Below are positions 1 through 13,499 of a DNA stretch of 64,000 bases, piece by piece. The position numbers were made by a program, and so were the translations under genes. Source of the DNA: Coffea arabica (taxonomy: Eukaryota; Streptophyta; Magnoliopsida; Gentianales; Rubiaceae); the NCBI RefSeq assembly GCF_036785885.1, contig NC_092320.1, positions 13,083,557-13,147,556 on the forward strand, written 5' to 3'. Under the pieces are notes generated by a model that was given only the letters and a program-made list of their open reading frames with translations, had not been told where the DNA came from and made no database searches. Numbering within the stretch: position 1 is the stretch's first letter; every line of letters begins with the position of its first letter.

Positions 1-2013
1 TAATTAGACTAGGGACATATATATATATATATGATCGATCTCCTCATCACTTGAAAAGATGTATCTAAGCTTGCGTTTTTACAGAAATAAGACTTCTTGA
101 AAGGAAAAAGATTAATTTTTTTGTTACGAGGAAGGAGGAACATAAATATTATTATTATTATTAACTTCTTGTGGTTGCTTCGCTTTTCCTGCACTGCAGA
201 ATTGGGCAAACAACACAACTTTTTAGAATTGGGGAAGATGTACAATTTATTCAGGTTGATATATATATATATATATATATGAAACACACTAATTACTATA
301 CAAAAATCACAACACTAATTTTTTTTTTTTGGGTGGATTCCACCAAAGTCTTTCTGAAAGATTGCTTTGCAGTCATATGTAGTTTCCTCTTCTTTGATCA
401 GGATTGCTTGCTGTTTAATATTGAAGCGCTTACTAAAGTTCAACATATGATGTGGTAGGTGAAGTGAAGGGTCCAAATGAGAAAATTATATATAAGTGTA
501 GCAGCAGCAAGATTTGTCCAATAGATGCTGTGATTAATTATATGACATCTCTAGCTATCATGTGAGATTATGTAACGTTTATAAATCTTACAAGATATTA
601 GGTAGAATGAAAAAAGAAATTTCAATTGCATAACTACGTACGTATTAAAATTTGTGTACAATAAATTAAAGGATTCATCTAGCCTAGCCACCGTTAATTT
701 ACACCTAAGTTACTAACTAGTATGTGATTATGTACAATAACAATCATTGCACCTCTCCCTGCATTCAAACAGTTTTTCCAGAAAAATTACACCTTCGTAA
801 ACAACTAATTTAACACCTGATGATGCTCCTCTTGGCGAGTCAAACCGAATATTAAAGGATCTTAATTTTGACGTAAGATTACATAGCTAAGGCTTAACAT
901 ATAGTTGCTGTACGGAGGTCATTAATTCAAATCTTGACTTGGATTTTCCATCTTTAAAAGACAGAAAAAAAAAAAAAAAAGAGGAAGGGGAGTGCGCAAA
1001 ATATGTTTATAGAAGAATAAATAAGTAGTAGAAAGCTACGTACTAGCGCAGACAAATAATTCTTCTGCCAGATGAAGTAGCTAGTCTACTATTGGCACAA
1101 GAAGGTATCTTTCTTCATGATGAGTACAGACTGTACAGTGGCCGACCGTGAATCGAGTGAGCTAAATTTTTCATGAAATAAGTAAGAAGAAATGGATTTG
1201 TAGGCATATTTTATGTACCCAGTACGACCGTCTTCACGGCACCATCAGTGGATAACCCTCCACCATATGTGGACTAGAAACAGAAATTCGATCAGCAAAG
1301 CAACAGATTGGGGAAAAAAAATATACAGAAAAAGGAAAAATAAAAAACTAGTGAATCGGGTTATCAATTTTATAGGGACAATTGTTTAATATCTTATTCA
1401 GAATAACTTTCTTTCTGGTGAATTCCTCTAATCTTTCAGGAAAAACAAACTTAAATTACCAAGCAAACCTTTTGCACAGTATTCTGAACTAGCACTTCAT
1501 TTCCAAAGTAATAATAATATGTTACTCTAGATCAATTTTGACTTCTTTTCCAAATTTCTGGTTTTCAACTCATCAAGCCTAACACGAATTGGTTCAAATA
1601 AAAGATGTACATGCAAACTTTTTCCTTTAATAACTTGTGGCTTAAATTTCACTTTTTTGGGCAAGAGACAAGCTAATTAGCTTCTTTTCTGTAACAACAC
1701 ATTGTGAAAACTCAATTGTAGTATTCATTAGAAGGGTGTAGTTTGCTTGGCTTTACTTCTGCTTAAATACTTTCCACTTTGTTTAGAACAAGTGAGTATA
1801 TTTTCGTAGCCAAATCCTGTCAGACAAATAACGGAAACTCAAAATCTAAAGAAAAAGTTGAACTACTATTGGGAAAATTAAGTGAAATTTCATTCTGACC
1901 TCATCCCCATGAAAAAGAAAACCTTTCGTTCGGATAGTAAGAATTGTTCGTTTGGATTGCTATTTTTTTGGAGTTTTTTTTCAGATAAATTTTTTATAAC
2001 GATTTGATGTATA
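1..2013. other. Intergenic, no gene seen
   Basis: AT-rich sequence with short (AT)n runs near 17-32 and 259-280, a TTA-type run near 149-162 and poly-A/T tracts. Open frames are short and of low complexity and resemble no family I know. I see nothing functional here. Confidence 0.6.
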
Positions 2014-2015
2014 TA

Positions 2016-2344
2016 TTCCCTCCGTCCCACTTTGATAGTCCTGTATTGCTTTTTCATCTGCCCCAAATTGTAGTCCATTTTCCAATTGAAGAATGTTGTT
2101 GTATTTTAATTTTTCTAAAATACCCTCATTCAATGTAAGTAGTTGTTACTATAAACCTACCTCATTTAATAGGAGTTGATTCTTTTTTTACCATCAATTC
2201 AAGTTCCCATAAAGTTGTACCATATTTAATATGAGGGTATTTTAGGAAAATAGCAATTTAAATTTATTTTTCCAACAAAATTAATTATTTTTTCTTAAAC
2301 TGTGTGAAAAAAGAAACGGAACTATCAAAGTGGGACGGAAGGAG
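2016..2344. mobile_element. Stowaway MITE, copy 1
   Basis: A 329-bp element with terminal inverted repeats of the CTCCCTCCGTCCCA type: the left end reads TTCCCTCCGTCCCAC and the right end is its near-perfect inverse. It is flanked by TA on both sides, the target of Tc1/mariner-type Stowaway elements. It has no coding capacity. The interior matches the copy at 29255-29583 closely and in the same orientation. Confidence 0.9.
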
Positions 2345-2346
2345 TA

Positions 2347-5300
2347 TAAGATAAAAAAAAAATGAGATAATTGAAAGATGTGTTTCCCGAAAAATGTGAA
2401 AAAAAAAATTTTGGAAGAAAAATGGCAATCCAATTAAGCTAAAGTTTTTTTCCCTTAGGTTTTAACTTTTTCCAAAGTGGGACACAAAAATTTATTGGCC
2501 GTAGAATTATGATTTAGAATTGTTGTTATTCTTAAATTCCAAATTCACATGCTCCTACAGAAAAGGAGTTGGGGTCCAATAAATTAGGGAAAGGGTCAAC
2601 CCCCGTGATTTGCGGTTTTGTTCGTTCTTAACTCGTTTTCAGCAGCGTACGACGCTAGCATTGATGAATTATCAATTTAGTACTCGCTGGATCACGACTC
2701 CGCTGCCCCTCGCACGTTCGCATTTCCGCCCAATTAAAGCCCCATCCCCTTGATAAAAAAAAAAAAAAAAAAATACTCCTTACAAAAAACAAAAGGAAAT
2801 TTTTTTGCACCGAAAGAAGAAAATTTTTCAACCTTCAATGATTAATGAATGTGCACACATGAAAGCTAGAGAAATTTGTTAAACTCGTGACCTATTAGCA
2901 GTAGTAGTTTGGATAATTAATAATTAACTTAATGTCCTTATATTAATAGTGTACGCAATAGAAGGTCTAGATGCATGACAAGTAAATTAAATTTGAGCTC
3001 GAACTTTGAATTTTATGCGTATAATATGTATTTGCTCTTGATGGTGGATATACTATCAGTATATGAAAGATTAATATATTAATAAAATTCAATTTTTGCA
3101 CACATGTCATAAATTAAATGGTGATAGTGTATACACGGTCAGTGTATATGAAAGATTAATCCTTAATAATAAGATGTAAGTTAAATTATGCTCTTCAATG
3201 GAATTGTTTAACTTACTAGCTGTGTACGCACATGACTATTAACAACCACTAAATGGACATGTAGAGAACAAAAGTTTACCCCACTAGTAATCTATTGTGC
3301 CGTCTATCAGCAAAAATCAGTTGTGTAATGTTTTCATTTGTTTCTAATTTTTTTAAAAGTTGATTTTTGAAATTTTAAAATTCGAATCCAAAAACAACTC
3401 TTGTAATTAACTTCTTTTTTTTGGCTTTGTTTTAAAGCTTCAAATAAAGCCAAAAGTTGATAGAAAAATCAATTGAGAACATCACATAACTGATATTCTA
3501 GAATTAGAAACAAAAATAGGTGCAAAAGATCAGTTGAGAGAGGGCTATTTTCCCTATTCGGGGATAAGGTTTTTTTTTTTTTTTTTAGTTTAAAATAAAG
3601 AATGCTAAATCAAGAAAAAATTTTAGGCTGTTTTTGTATCCTTAATTTATTTTGGATGTGTTCAACTTAACCAATCGATTGACTACCGTCTCATTAAAAA
3701 AAATATATATTATTGACATTTGGGACTAAAAACACATTCTTCCAAAATGTTGGCTGTGGCATCTACATGCAACACAAGTAAAACCTACAAGAAACTCCAA
3801 ATATATGCAATTCTCCTTCTTCTTCTTCTTCTTCTTTCTGTTTCTCCTTTTTTTTTTTTTTTTGGCTTTTGAAATTTCATGTTGGTTAAATTTTATAGCG
3901 TTCTGGATTGCCGGAAGTATGGAAAAAGCTGAAAGAAGAAACAAGACAAGCCACATACAAATGAGCTAAACAACATTTGCCGTTAGATCAAATGGATGTA
4001 CAACAGCAGAAAAGCTGGCCCATACATTACGGAATTGACAAATCAAGTACAATTAAAAAATTTCAATAATCTACAAACTAGGCTATTGGGTCTTGAGATT
4101 TTGGATATGAGATCAGTACCTGGCCAGAGGGAGTGGGGAAGGGTATGCCACTGAGCAATTGTGGACGAACTCAAACAGCTAGAAGTGATAGCAGAATTGC
4201 AATGGCAGCATCAACAAGACGGCATGTGACACACATGGATGGGGCCTTGAACTGTTTCAAGAAGGGTAAACAGGCGCTACAATATTCAATCATTAGGCAG
4301 CCCCCAGCTGCATTCAACTCCTTTTTTTGGGTCTAAACGATTTTGCAGTAGCTTCTGGCTATCATATTTGTTAAATCATCCCCCATTAATTAACACAGAG
4401 ATTAAAAAAGAATTATTAACCGAAGGAACAAAAAATTATTTGTGGCTGAAGTTTCACTGTGGCCAAACTTACATCAAAACTAGGGTATTGAAGGTTTCAC
4501 ACTGTTGAAAAACACATTTGGTTCAAAAAGAAAATGGTATTTTCTATTTCTGATTGTTTTTTCCTGTTCAAAAAAGCAGTGAAAGAAATTAAAGATGTGC
4601 TGACAACTAAAACGTCAAACGGGTAACATGGGCAATTAATTTTTCCTTTTTTCTTATTTGTGGATACAATTTTAGTTGCTAATACACCAATAAGGACAAG
4701 GTACCATTCTTTCTTAACGAGTCCTTTTTTCCTAGCTACTTCTTTTAATTACAAGCATCTCTTAGAACTTCTTTTCTTATTACTTTTCTTCCACCAATTC
4801 AGTGAACGGCTAATACACTAGTCTGAATTTTCCTCTACATTTATTATTTTCTTTCAGCCTTTCGTTTTCCATAGCCTTTTTTATGTTCGACCATTTCTTC
4901 ATATATTGTCACGTCCAAATGTAAGCGTTTGATTCCTGTGACCCGTTTCCCTTGTTATATTCACAAGAACAGAAAAAGAGAGCAAATTAGTATGTACTCC
5001 CATAAACATCAATGAGATTGTCATATATATTTACCACTAATGGTAATGTATTTTTTAACATGTTTGGTTACTAACTCAAAATTAGCATTTGTGGTGCTCA
5101 AGTCAAACACAAAAATGAACATTGACTAAAATGCTATTTAAATAATCCCATATTATTGAAGCTAAGTACTTTTCTCCAATCGAGGTAACACTTCCATTTT
5201 GTCATAGCTTGTGGCAAACAGGATTTACGTGGGGCATTAAAGATCTTAAGATCTGTTTGGTTCTTTCGTAAAATGAGAATTCATATGCATGTCATTGTTG

Positions 5301-8300
5301 TTATATTTACTTGACTCCAATATTTCAAGGTATTTGTAAGAATTGGACAGCCGAGAGCTATAAAGTTTTGTTGACTTCATGTGTTCGACTAACTGACTAA
5401 GGACCAGACTGAATTAAAAGTTAGAACTCAATTCTGCACCTCCAAAGGAAATAAACTGAAGTTATTATTCGACGTCAAAAGAAATAGATTATTGACCAAA
5501 AAAAAAAAAGTTGGGTGGTTCTTGAGCATGATAAAACTTTGAATTTTATAGATACCATGTTTACGTAACTAGGGCTGTTTCTCTTTGATGCTGGGCCAAC
5601 TGTTACGCAGTTACTAGTTTGCATGATTGACGAGGACGTGATTGATCATTGATTTATACTGAGAAAATTTTTACCAAAATTTTTGAACAAAAAAAAATAT
5701 ATATTTTAGATTAAGACAGGTTGTTAGGAGAATAAGAGGGTTATCCACAAAGGAAAGATGTGAATCTTGATGTCTATGTATAAAGATTTTTCAAAGGAGA
5801 TAAGGCCCCGGATGTTGGATAAATTTCAACTGATCACACAGCACATTGCAGTTTATGCATCGATTGAAAAGCTAAATAGGCCATCGTCGACAGCATTTCA
5901 TGGCAATTCCAAAGTTCCGTCCAGAAAACATATCTAATGGTTCCCACATGTAATTTTCTTGGGCTACATGAATTGAGATACACGAGATTTAGAGCCATGA
6001 ATATTTTTCAAGAGGAAGAGATGGACAAATAAAATCTTTTTGGTTAAATAATTTGCAGGCGAAACAAAATGTGGATAATATTTTGGTTTATGAGCAAAAT
6101 ATTTCTGGCAGGAAGTATATGCCACAATATTTATAATATCAGAAAATCTTAATTGCAAAGGAGACCTCGGATTAATGGCTAATCAATTGAGATCTCAAGA
6201 TTTAGAGGTTCTGAATTCTAATCCTCTTCTCTCCCTCAAGAATTTGTGAAATTTTTTTTTTTTTAAAAAGAAAAATATTCAGGTCATTCTTACAATACAT
6301 AGAGAGGAAGAGTATTGGAAGCAAAAACAAAGGACGGTCACAACTAACTACCACACCTGAAAAACTTAGGACAGCAGCCTCATATATGAAAGCAACTCTA
6401 CCATGAATCCAAGTACTAAGCTCGATATCCATTGTCCAGAGAACTAATCTGGGATAGCTACGCACGTGCGTTCCCATTAAACGACGACCCCTCGAGGTCC
6501 AGGGAGAAACCTCCTTTCAATTTTTCTCTTGTCAATAAATAGTTGAGAAGCAGAGTAGTATTATCAATTTCAAATAGTATACACAGAAGTAGAAAGAGAC
6601 GCCAACTGACCGACTGTATGCAATGATGCAAGCTACTACTGATCATGATTATGTTGAATCATTTGTTGTAGAATATTTTTGTTTTTAATTTCTAATTAAC
6701 AGTTGAGTAACAACTCTTGATTCAAATGCTTTTCCCGAAGATAAATTATCTTATTTAGTTCTTCAACTATTTGGCCGATTTACGATTGCAATATCTCCAT
6801 CGACTCCACAAACTCTGGTGTCGAAAAAGCTGCTGAATTTTTTTGTTCGGTGTTTCACTTTTTGAACTAAGATACTACTTTTCTCTCGTTTCACCATATT
6901 CGCATAGACTTTTAGAACGCTAAAGACAATTATTATAAGCTACAGCTCAAGTCAGTTAAAGTTTTTTTTTTTTTTTACAAATCAGTTAAAGTATTTTAAG
7001 ACTGCTTGATCTAACTGTTTCGGTTTAAGTGTAATGTATTTGTTAATGCATGTATACCTATTTGTTTATTATGCAAGAGGGAGGTCGTTCTCTATTCATT
7101 TTACTGCATGATCTTCAAGAAGAACAAGAAGTGGGGAAACGCAAATGTCACCATGAAACGTCTTTTCTTGACAAGAACAATGGTAGTTGGCATGATGAAT
7201 ACCAGCCCTTATGGACTGTAACCTTAAGCAAAGACGTGATAATAATATCTTCACCAAGAAAATAATCCAATCAACCCCGGTTACGATTAGACATTTTTAG
7301 TTAAAAAGAAATAGTTTTCACTACCTGAAAGGTAGCGTCCGATTACAGAAAACAGGAGGTCGTTCTTTGAGATTGGCACCACCGCAAACAGATATTCGTG
7401 ACTATGAAAAAAGGGCTTGATCACAGGCTAAAAATAAGGGTCGTAGTGATCATAAATTTAAGATAGAGGAGATTCGTGGTGGTACTCAGCTTACTTTATT
7501 ACACAACTAGATAGATAAAATTTAACAGTCAGTTTTTCCTGTGTTGCAGACAATAGACATCACTTTAAAAAAAAAAAAAAAGAAATGAAAAGAAAAAAAG
7601 AAAACGCAAAAGGAAACTGTGCCTGATGTTGCAGCTATAACACTCTATTTTTGACCTAGTGAAATGGTCGTGATGCTGAAGAAGATGGTTATGGATAAAA
7701 TCAAAGAAGCAACCTCAATTAGTGATGGATTTGTGAATGAATGAGACCCTTAGATACTGCCTGCCACTGAGCTTACCAAGCATGTCGAGCGCTCATACGT
7801 CAATCCACCACTGATAGTAATAATGCTACGCAATAAACCATTCCTTTGCCGACGGTATACACCACAAAAAATGTAGCTTTTAGGTGACATCTCCCAAAAC
7901 TCACGGGCTTCCACTCATGCATTCGACTGGGATTGGATGAGTTGACATGTACTAAGAGAAAGAAGGGATGAACTTTTTAATCTTTTCTGTTATTACATGT
8001 TTTGAGGTCAAAACGATTTGGCATGAGCAGGGATTACCAATTCTTAGCATCCACAACTGGATATAGAAATAGAGTATGGGGGCCTCGTGGGATTTCTACC
8101 AAACAGAAGCAAGGCCACAACTAACATCCACAAAACCACATGCATGCTGACAATCTAAGACAGCACCAACTTGTGGAACTCAACAAAAACAACTGGAAAA
8201 ATGTTATGATCCATATCAAGAACCTAACTATCCATGCACGTGTGCCTCATTAAATATTGACCCCTCAAGAAAAAGACCCTTCTCTGCCTCACTAATGAAC

Positions 8301-8335
8301 AATTGAGCAGTACCGTTTCAGTCTGCACCTTACTA
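2347..8335. other. Intergenic, no gene seen
   Basis: Nearly 6 kb with poly-A/T tracts and no reading frame longer than about 90 codons. The frames here show no recognisable domain, no convincing splice-linked exons and no tRNA or rRNA. Around 3047-3170 two short stretches share a 'tgtata...gaaagattaat' motif that could be MITE debris. Confidence 0.5.
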
Positions 8336-8346
8336 GGTGTCCTTGG

Positions 8347-8571
8347 TTTTTTTTTTTTTTTTTTTTCGATACGATAGCTTCCTGTACTATATGGGGAGGG
8401 TCGGTTTGAAGACGTTCTGGGATAATTCAGAGGGGACTGAATTATCACCGGACCAGACGGGTGCACTAAACACCTGTCTGGATTTTTTAAACAATGTCGC
8501 TTTTAATTGTGGCAAATTAGTGGGAGGCAAGCCTTAATGCATTGGTGGTGGCCAACAGCCCCAAGGCTGGT
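8347..8571 (-). mobile_element. SINE, GTGCACCCGTC family, copy 1
   Basis: On the minus strand this is a roughly 225-bp element ending in a long A tail (the T run at 8347-8366). It is flanked by an 11-bp direct repeat with one mismatch, GGTGTCCTTGG at 8336-8346 and GGTTTCCTTGG at 8572-8582. It shares the block GTGCACCCGTCTG with copies near 26867-27147 and 39669-39901. No reading frame. Target duplication plus A tail identify retroposition. Confidence 0.8.
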
Positions 8572-8582
8572 GGTTTCCTTGG

Positions 8583-10125
8583 TTTTCTTCTAGAGTAACG
8601 GCCGAAAGTGAAGTGCTTGAAAAAGACATCAACTGTCTGGATACAATGATGCACCGGATGTCAGATATGAAATTGTAACAGTAATTAATGTACGTGTCTC
8701 GTAACAACTTCCTGAGAATCTGAGGACTGAGGAAGAAATCCAATGTACTCGACTTTTTATCCAAATTTCTTCTTGGATAGGCGATCATTATCTGACTAAA
8801 GATACCAAAAGTTTCATGACAACAGAGTCTCCCTAAATTGAAACTGAATATGGCCTCCTAATGCATGCAGAGGATGTTGATTTTACGGAACCGAACAAAG
8901 AAGATGCAACATCCTGGAATCGACAAGACTCGAAATGTGGCTAAGGTTTTACGTATGCAACAACTTGCAACACAGTCCAATAAGTTTCACAACTTTCACC
9001 ACAATTACTGATAGTTCTTAGTAAAACATATCAACAAGAAGGTTAACGAGCCTTTGAATGACCTTCACATTGGAGAGTATGCTAGAGATATCAGCACAAC
9101 TCGATGTCCTAAACGCATGATTAATATTTTGACAATAAGAAGCTTATAACTTGAAGCTGCATCCCAAAGTATTCCGATTGTTATAGAACTGTAATTTTTC
9201 TCAAGCTTGAAAATTTTTTGCGCAGTCGATTGATACATTTGAAAACCATGTGCTTAGCTCCCTTATCATTATCCTTTAAATTCTCTTCGTAGCTTCTTCT
9301 TCTCTCTGAAAATTTTCACTGCCTTTCGAATATCTGGCCTGCCAATAGATTTCCATTAAACCTAACATGGTTCCCAACTTTCATGAGTGCTCACACTCCC
9401 AGCTAGCTCTCTTCTGGTACCACAAGCACAAGCTTATCGCCAAATGTCACTTGTGTATTAGGAAGACCATCTCAGCACAAGGCTTATCCGGGGTTGTATT
9501 GATGCCTTTTGGAAAAAGCCGACATGTAACATTGCATGTTAGCATCATTTTGTTTGGCATTAACCACAGAAAATCATCAATATTCTCTTTGATTTTCAGG
9601 GGTGTTCTTTATTTGCCCATGTACGTCAGAATCCATCCTTGTGACATACTATTTAGGTACTGGTATTCAGTGCACAGTTAGGAGTGCTTAGACCAGATTA
9701 TCTTCAAGTATAAACCTTCAAATCTATAATATGGAGCAATTTCATTTCCTTCATATACGAGCCGCAAATCTGTACCATTGTAAATAATACTATTAATGAA
9801 ATTGCTAACCTATAAGTTATCCCATATGATATGACCAACCCACTACAGTCCTTCGCTGGCAAAGGCTAGAGCAACGTATGCCAATAAATATGGAGCAATT
9901 AAACAAACCGTTGTTGGCAACTAAGCTAAACCTGTATTAATTCATTGATCATCAGTCATGTACTACATATGAAAGGAAATAAGAACAGTGCTGAAAGATG
10001 CTTTGAGACAGAGGAACTGAGAACTACAGCCTAAACCACCACAGAAACATCACAGACAGATACCTAATTCTAGAAATTCACATCAAACCTACCTCGGTCT
10101 TCAAAAGTTATGGTAGACGTGCAGC
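8583..10125. other. Intergenic, no gene seen
   Basis: No recognisable gene. The longest frame (9367-9681, plus) has no domain or composition suggesting a real protein. The right end probably holds the 3' untranslated region of the minus-strand gene that stops at 10126. Confidence 0.45.
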
Positions 10126-13100
10126 TCACTGCTGCACAAGTTTTCTGACATTAGGCCCGAGCAATCCTTTTCCTGTGACAAGAACCAAAAAAAATATCAT
10201 TTTTGAGTATTTTTCAGAATTTACAAAATACAAATGCATCTACAAAATGAAACTGTGACACTAGCTCCAACCAAATATCAGACAAATATCAGACGAGAAA
10301 GAGCGAACATTACATAGACTACTAATGGTCAACAGAAAAATAGGAAAGCCAGAAGTTCCTTGTCATCATGGACATGAATGGAGAACAATGGCTTTCATGG
10401 ACATGAAAGCCAGAACAATGGACATGAAAAGTTACTCCACTATAATTCTAAAAACTCATTGTTTACCAAGGCGAACTAGGTTAGTAGTTACATATCAAAG
10501 GCGCTCAGCACACCTATTCTGTCTTAAACTCTGAATTAATCTGGTAACCTTTCCAGTGAATTCTAGCAAAGTTGTTGAATCAGAAAACATTAAACAACAT
10601 TACATCTTTCTTACTCGTTACCAATATCAATAAAACCAAAAACAAAAAAAAAGTACTTCTACAGTAAGACAAACTTTTTAGCGATGTTTCCGTCTGGTTT
10701 GGGCCATTTTCGTCCTTTTTTCTCCTTTCTCATGTCTCCTATAAACAAAAAACAATCATATATGTATGAATGGAAAGGATAAAAGTAATTCACTCCAACT
10801 TTAAAAGGAAAGGAAAAAAGTTTTTTTCCAATTATTCGATAAAATCCAGAAACAACTTTTCCAGTCTCAAAGATAGGATACAGAAAAATGTAGCTCTAAA
10901 AGAAGAGAAAGAATAAAAAATTGACTGCAAACTGTTCAATAGATGAACCAAATTAAATTTCTACCTCCTCAAAGATAAAGGCAGACGAGTTTTTCCTTAT
11001 TCTAAAGGAAACTGTTATTATAAAGGAAATTGATCAAAGGCAATCCTTGCACAAGTTCACATTGAAAATGTGTACCTTGCACAGAAGCAGACCAGCAACT
11101 TTGTTTAATTACATGCTTCAATGTTTCTTGCTGCAGTACAGTATGCTTAATGATAGTACTTCTAGGATAAGAATATCCATCTACATGCTGGTCTGCAATG
11201 CTGATTCTTTTAATCTTTTGTCCTATATCTCTAGTCTCCTCAGCTACATTCTTCACTGATTCTCCCTTTCTGCCTGTAAGTGCCATTTCAGAGCAAGACA
11301 TTGATCCTGAACTAGAGAAAATAATTGAAAGGTCCATACATAACAATAGTAATGGCATCAAGTTCAAAGGTTACATCTCCACCAGCATTAACACAACAAA
11401 CACTGGGGACACAATCAAGGGGAAATCATGGACGAGATGCAGCAGTCAATGACAGGAAATGCAGCAGAAAGTAAAGCACAATAGCAGAAGTAATGAAAGC
11501 GTAGCAAGTGTTTCATCACCAATTCCACACCTTAATTGGCACATGATATACTAAAATCTTAAAACGCCTAAAAAAACAATTACAATCATAAGGGTTCATA
11601 TAACACACTTGACTGTATGAAGTTATTATACACTTAAAGCCAAGCTTTTGGATAAGCAGAAAGGTTGATTCCATTACTGGGCTTTAAACAATGACGTTCC
11701 TATGGAACAAGCTTATTCTTGTGCCAGGTTAATTGCAAAAACATGTCTCAGTTAAGAAATCTGCAGAAAGGTTGATTCCATTACTGGGACTTTAAACGGC
11801 CAAGTACTCATAGAAGAAGCTTATTCCTGTGCCAGATTAATCAGAAAAACATGTCTCAGTTAAAAAATCTGCCAGTAACTTTTCCAACTGTAAACTTTTC
11901 AGGCCTGCATTGCAAACTTTTTTCAGAATTCAAGCATAGTAGAGTGCAACAATAGATCCACATAATGCATTGGCCAACACAGCTCTCTGCGGTATAATAC
12001 AATGTAATCCAACAGAAGTTGAGTAAATTATGAAATTCCTGTATTCTAACAAATCAATTAACAAGGTACATCCAACACAGAATCATCACAAATCATCTTT
12101 GCACGCAAGGCAGTGGTTCAAGACTTTCCTATTGATGAAAAAAATGCTCCAAACGGCATGAAAAAAAAAATTTCCAAGGCACAGGTAGAATCTTTAAAAG
12201 CACGAGTCCAGCATACCTGATTACCATTCTACCAATTTCAAATATTTCCTACCAATTTCAAATGAGACCAGCATATCGGTCATATCTTTAAAATTTCCTT
12301 TACAAACTTCCTACCAATTTCAAATAGATATATCCATCTCCGCTCATAATAACACCACCCCATCCCCAACCCCACCAAAATAGAAAGTAATTAACAGACG
12401 AAAGCTAAAAATTTATTATTAAAGTGTTGAAGGATAATAAGAGCATCCTCATGAGACTTCATTGTCTAATTGCACCCAGCTCTCCCTTCATCCTTAACAA
12501 ACTTCCTACCAATTTCAAATAGATATATCCATCTCCGCTCATAATAACACCACCCCATCCCCAACCCCACCAAAAAAGAAAGTACTTAAAAGAAGAAAGC
12601 TAAAAATTTGTTATTAAAGTGTTGAAGGATAATAAGAGCATCCAATTGAGGCTTCAATGTCTAATTGCACCCAGCTCTCCCTTCATCACAGTCTAATGGA
12701 TTTCCCCAAGTTGCTCCACCTTAAGGCTTTTGCATTCCTAACACACTTTCAAATTTGAACTCAAAACCATACTTTGCAAGCTAACTAGCAATTACGGAGA
12801 TGACCAAGGCACCTTTGGCATATGTCTAGTACCAATTGTTAAACTTGGGGTGTCAGGTTGTCCTGTATACATGGAGATCACACTAAGTACCAACAGTACA
12901 CCCTAGAAATTATTAATAGTATACACGTACCGCTTAATAATACATAATTAAATTCACAAAGACAAGATAACACACCATTTTAATTACATCAGAACCAAAA
13001 TTACCTGTAGCAGGACTGACAGCATGAATTGGAGAACGAAGCCATGGCTGATGAGTGACCAATGGGGCATACATGTAACAATCAGACTTCATGTAATCCT

Positions 13101-13468
13101 TAACCTTTCCAAACATATCTTCGTTTTTCACCTCAAAGGGTTCATATGCCTGAATCCCTAATGCAACAATATAATATTTCATTCAACCCCACAAGCCATA
13201 CTTGAATATATATATATATATAAATTCCAGATTAAAGAAAGAAGTAATCATTACTCAACTTACCTGTAGAGGTAGTACAACATGAGTCAACATGATCAGA
13301 AGTCTGAGAGGAAACTAAGGGTGCAAACATGTAAACATCTGACTTGAGAAATTCTAAAACTTTCTTCAGCTTATGCAGCACTTTCTTCTTCTTGTTGTCC
13401 CATTTTGTAAGCTTCTTGTTGTAAATTGGAACAAAAGAAACCACTTTCTTGGCCATAGTTTCGATCAT
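10126..13468 (-). CDS. Unrecognised small protein with duplicated KSD-x-YM-x-APLV motif
   Basis: I do not recognise the family. The proposed exons are 13468-13264 (first in-frame ATG), 13157-13005 and 10172-10126 (stop TGA), all joined in phase 1 at GT-AG sites, giving 134 aa. The frame stays open upstream to about 13530 without an ATG, so an extra 5' exon is possible. Exon 1 is lysine-rich and ends in LEFLKSDVYMFAPLVSS; exon 2 carries the related DYMKSDCYMYAPLVTHQ. Each motif sits just before its exon's donor, which suggests an exon duplication. The last exon encodes GKGLLGPNVRKLVQQ and is the least certain part. An alternative 3' exon at 10738-10659 also fits the phase. No signal peptide or membrane span is visible. 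Confidence 0.5.
11657..11871. repeat. 107-bp tandem duplication
   Basis: Two adjacent, diverged copies (about 11657-11763 and 11764-11871) share CAGAAAGGTTGATTCC, TTACTGGG, AAGCTTATTC and ACATGTCTCAGTTAA in the same order at an offset of 107 bp. They lie in the proposed second intron of the small unknown gene. Confidence 0.85.
12304..12690. repeat. 195-bp tandem duplication
   Basis: Two near-identical copies offset by exactly 195 bp, about 12304-12498 and 12499-12690. Shared anchors include AAACTTCCTACCAATTTC, CATCTCCGCTCATAATAACA and TGCACCCAGCTCTCCCTTC. The motif CTACCAATTTCAAAT also occurs twice just upstream (12230-12265). High identity suggests a more recent event than the 107-bp duplication nearby. 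Confidence 0.9.
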
Positions 13469-13499
13469 ATCCAACAATTCCAAGGAATTTTCGAACACA

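Noticed and set aside
4133-4336. A 67-codon frame that ends with FNSFFWV
   Set aside because: No family match and no supporting splice sites; the surrounding sequence is typical intergenic DNA.
9367-9681. A 104-codon plus-strand frame
   Set aside because: No recognisable domain, odd composition, and no linked exons; expected by chance in this length of DNA.
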